The notes under the pieces are model-generated. The model had not been told where the DNA came from, did no database searches, and worked only from the letters and a program-made list of their open reading frames with translations. A stretch of 64,000 nucleotides of DNA from the NCBI GenBank assembly GCA_013289585.1, contig JABCZR010000009.1:122124-186123 (forward strand), read 5' to 3'. Position 1 is the first letter of the stretch. The number at the start of each line of letters is the position of its first letter. The position numbers and the translations under genes were made by a program. The stretch is from Acidobacteriota bacterium (GTDB taxonomy: Bacteria; Acidobacteriota; Terriglobia; Acidiferrales; UBA7541). This document shows, piece after piece, positions 62,701 to 64,000 of this stretch.

Positions 62701-63696
62701 TTGGACCCGGTAACAGACATCTTCAGAACGATGCACGTAGCCGCTTTCGGTCTGCACAGGCTCGAAGCCACAGCCCCGTGGGGCGCAGAACAGGAAAAGC
62801 AGGCCGAAGAACAAGTCACGCCTTCCGACAAAAAGATGTCACCCACAGATTCGGCGCACTTCGCCATGCTTTCGCGCGGCAACTGCTGGCTGAGTGTGGA
62901 AGGGATTCCGGAGCCGATTCCCCTCACCGGTGGTGATTGCTTTTTGCTTGCCCGGGGGACTTCGATTGTTTTGCGCGACAGCCCGCGAACACGTCCGAGG
63001 TGGAGTTTCCGCGAGATCGGGGCCAAAGCCAACAACAATGTCGCGCATTATGGAGGTGGTGGCGCACCGACGACAATCGTCTGTGGGTCCCTGAGTTTCG
63101 ATCGCGCCAGCCTGAAGCCGATCACTCAGTTATTGCCGAGCTTCATTCTGATTAAAGCCGATCAGGCACGTACGCTTGCTCTTCACATCACAATGCAGGC
63201 GCTGGCGTCAGAAATGGCAGAACAGGCGCCGGGATCTGACGTAGTCGCGACTCGGCTAGCCGAGGTTCTGTTTATCCAGGTACTCCGGGCGCATATCGCG
63301 TCGGGACCGAAACGCAACAAAGGATGGCTTCGTGCGATTTTCGATCCTCAAATGGGCACTGCCCTGAGTGCCATTCACGACAGAGTGAATACACCCTGGA
63401 CGGTCGAATCCCTGGCCGAAGCGGCGGGCATGTCTCGCTCCGCATTCGCAGCACGTTTTAAAGAGCTACTCGGACAAACACCGCTGGAATACGTAACCGA
63501 GTGGCGGATGCAGAAGGCGATGCAGTTACTACAACAGCGTGACAAGAAGCTCATAGACGTTGCTCGGTCGGTCGGTTACGAGTCCGACGCTGCGTTCAGT
63601 AAGGCGTTCAAGCGAGTTGTTGGGGCTAGCCCGGGTGAATACCTCAAACGTGGTTTTGAAGGCCACGGTAGTGCAGGAATGGCCGAAGATTTTTGA
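62701..63696 (+). CDS. AraC family regulator with cupin_6 sensor domain
   Basis: 331 residues from a TTG behind GGAGGAGGAG (an ATG at 62731 is the alternative). The N-terminal half is a cupin_6 ligand domain (TDSAHFAMLSRGNCWLSVEG ... GGDCFLLARGT). The C-terminal 100 residues hold two HTH motifs: WTVESLAEAAGMSRSAFAARFKELLGQTPLEYVTEWRM and KLIDVARSVGYESDAAFSKAFKRVVGASPGEYLK. It likely controls the adjacent SDR and oxidoreductase genes; the effector is unknown. Confidence 0.93.
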   Translation: MDPVTDIFRTMHVAAFGLHRLEATAPWGAEQEKQAEEQVTPSDKKMSPTDSAHFAMLSRGNCWLSVEGIPEPIPLTGGDCFLLARGTSIVLRDSPRTRPRWSFREIGAKANNNVAHYGGGGAPTTIVCGSLSFDRASLKPITQLLPSFILIKADQARTLALHITMQALASEMAEQAPGSDVVATRLAEVLFIQVLRAHIASGPKRNKGWLRAIFDPQMGTALSAIHDRVNTPWTVESLAEAAGMSRSAFAARFKELLGQTPLEYVTEWRMQKAMQLLQQRDKKLIDVARSVGYESDAAFSKAFKRVVGASPGEYLKRGFEGHGSAGMAEDF

Positions 63697-64000
63697 AGCA
63701 GAGGATTCTGACTTTGGCGGCGGGGCCAAGGCACCATGGAAGTGTGTGCTTCCACTGAAATGGATGCCCCAAGTGCCTCGCATTTGGGAATGGGAGACCA
63801 CGGACCCAAGACCGACCGAAGCAGACCACGATCAGTCCCGGTAAACGCGCTAGCAATGCTCAAACGATGGGTGACGACAAGCCGACTTCTGATTACCGAT
63901 CCGCATGTCCCTATCTGGATTACTTCCAGTTTGCGGACAGCACGGGAGTTAAGGCATGTTCACGCTGAGGTGGCCGCGCGGCTAGCCGAGCATCTGGGTG
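63697..64000. other. Window end without an identified gene
   Basis: No frame here could be supported. A frame on the plus strand from ATG 63856 stays open to the window edge (LKRWVTTSRLLITDP start) but is too short to judge. Confidence 0.5.

Noticed and set aside
63856..64000. Plus-strand frame open to the window edge
   Set aside because: Too short to distinguish from chance, no recognisable motif and no ribosome-binding site seen.
1..64000. CRISPR array
   Set aside because: I found no series of regularly spaced repeats of 20-40 bases with unique spacers.

Overview
The window looks like a chromosomal segment of an acidobacterium. The main pointers are an 819-codon frame for a duplicated orphan MacB/FtsX-type permease (the ADOP family typical of Acidobacteria), GC-rich coding with many ATGA stop/start overlaps, GTP-dependent PEP carboxykinase, a split cofH/cofC pathway for coenzyme F420, and short low-complexity intergenic repeats. 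The assignment to Acidobacteriota is inference; species level cannot be read from the sequence.

Layout. 1-3.2 kb: an ABC exporter (ATPase, permease, and a third gene cut by the window edge) and a radical SAM protein, all on the minus strand. 3.3-10.7 kb: a mixed accessory stretch with a small antitoxin-like gene, a secreted orphan, fumC behind a leader carrying three copies of an 8-bp element, a lower-GC pair encoding a zinc-ribbon/HEPN protein and an HNH nuclease, then a locus in which the first part of a formamidase gene occurs three times (fused to a TonB C-terminal domain, as a truncated relic, and in the intact formamidase) with a vapBC module between copies. 10.8-18.3 kb: ADOP permease, two unrecognised membrane-associated proteins, an FAD-linked oxidase, an MBL-fold hydrolase and a secreted orphan. 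18.4-22.1 kb: a minus-strand operon cofH-cofC-scoA-scoB-PPOX joining F420 biosynthesis, a CoA transferase and a likely F420-dependent reductase. 22.2-26.3 kb: cytochrome c, a small secreted protein, and a molybdate operon (HTH-Mop regulator, modA, modB, modC). 26.4-27 kb: hicBA with a frameshifted hicA.

27-35.4 kb: a fused 3-hydroxyacyl-CoA dehydrogenase/enoyl-CoA hydratase, patatin, fatty-acid desaturase, oxalate decarboxylase, DUF3455 protein and M20 peptidase. 35.4-39.7 kb: a repeat-rich accessory region with a 25-bp palindrome, an orphan ribbon-helix-helix protein, a pair of about 118-bp direct repeats 1,983 bp apart enclosing two genes, and a membrane protein carrying an in-frame G-rich repeat. 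39.7-45.7 kb: LolA-like protein, TrmJ-type methyltransferase, aldose epimerase, pckG, thioredoxin-like protein. 45.8-53.6 kb: sdhCAB plus a TPR-like gene, and a second ABC system with a large periplasmic partner. 53.6-59.7 kb: small conserved genes, glycosyltransferase, peroxiredoxin, amidohydrolase, cytochrome c, mntH and a DUF3467 protein.

59.7-64 kb: tRNA-Ile(GAT), a tRNA-Asp-like gene whose 3' acceptor strand is missing, a tyrosine integrase C-terminal fragment directly after it, and a probable acquired cassette (SnoaL-like protein, COG2085 NADP/F420-type oxidoreductase, SDR, divergent AraC regulator with a perfect dyad upstream).

Working together: fumC, sdhCAB and pckG serve the TCA cycle and gluconeogenesis; the CoA transferase and the fused FadB/FadN-type enzyme serve acyl-CoA metabolism; F420 genes probably feed F420 oxidoreductases such as the PPOX protein; the mod genes supply molybdenum. 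The best candidates for something undescribed are the HEPN/HNH pair at 6029-7656 and the triplicated formamidase leader at 7740-9428.
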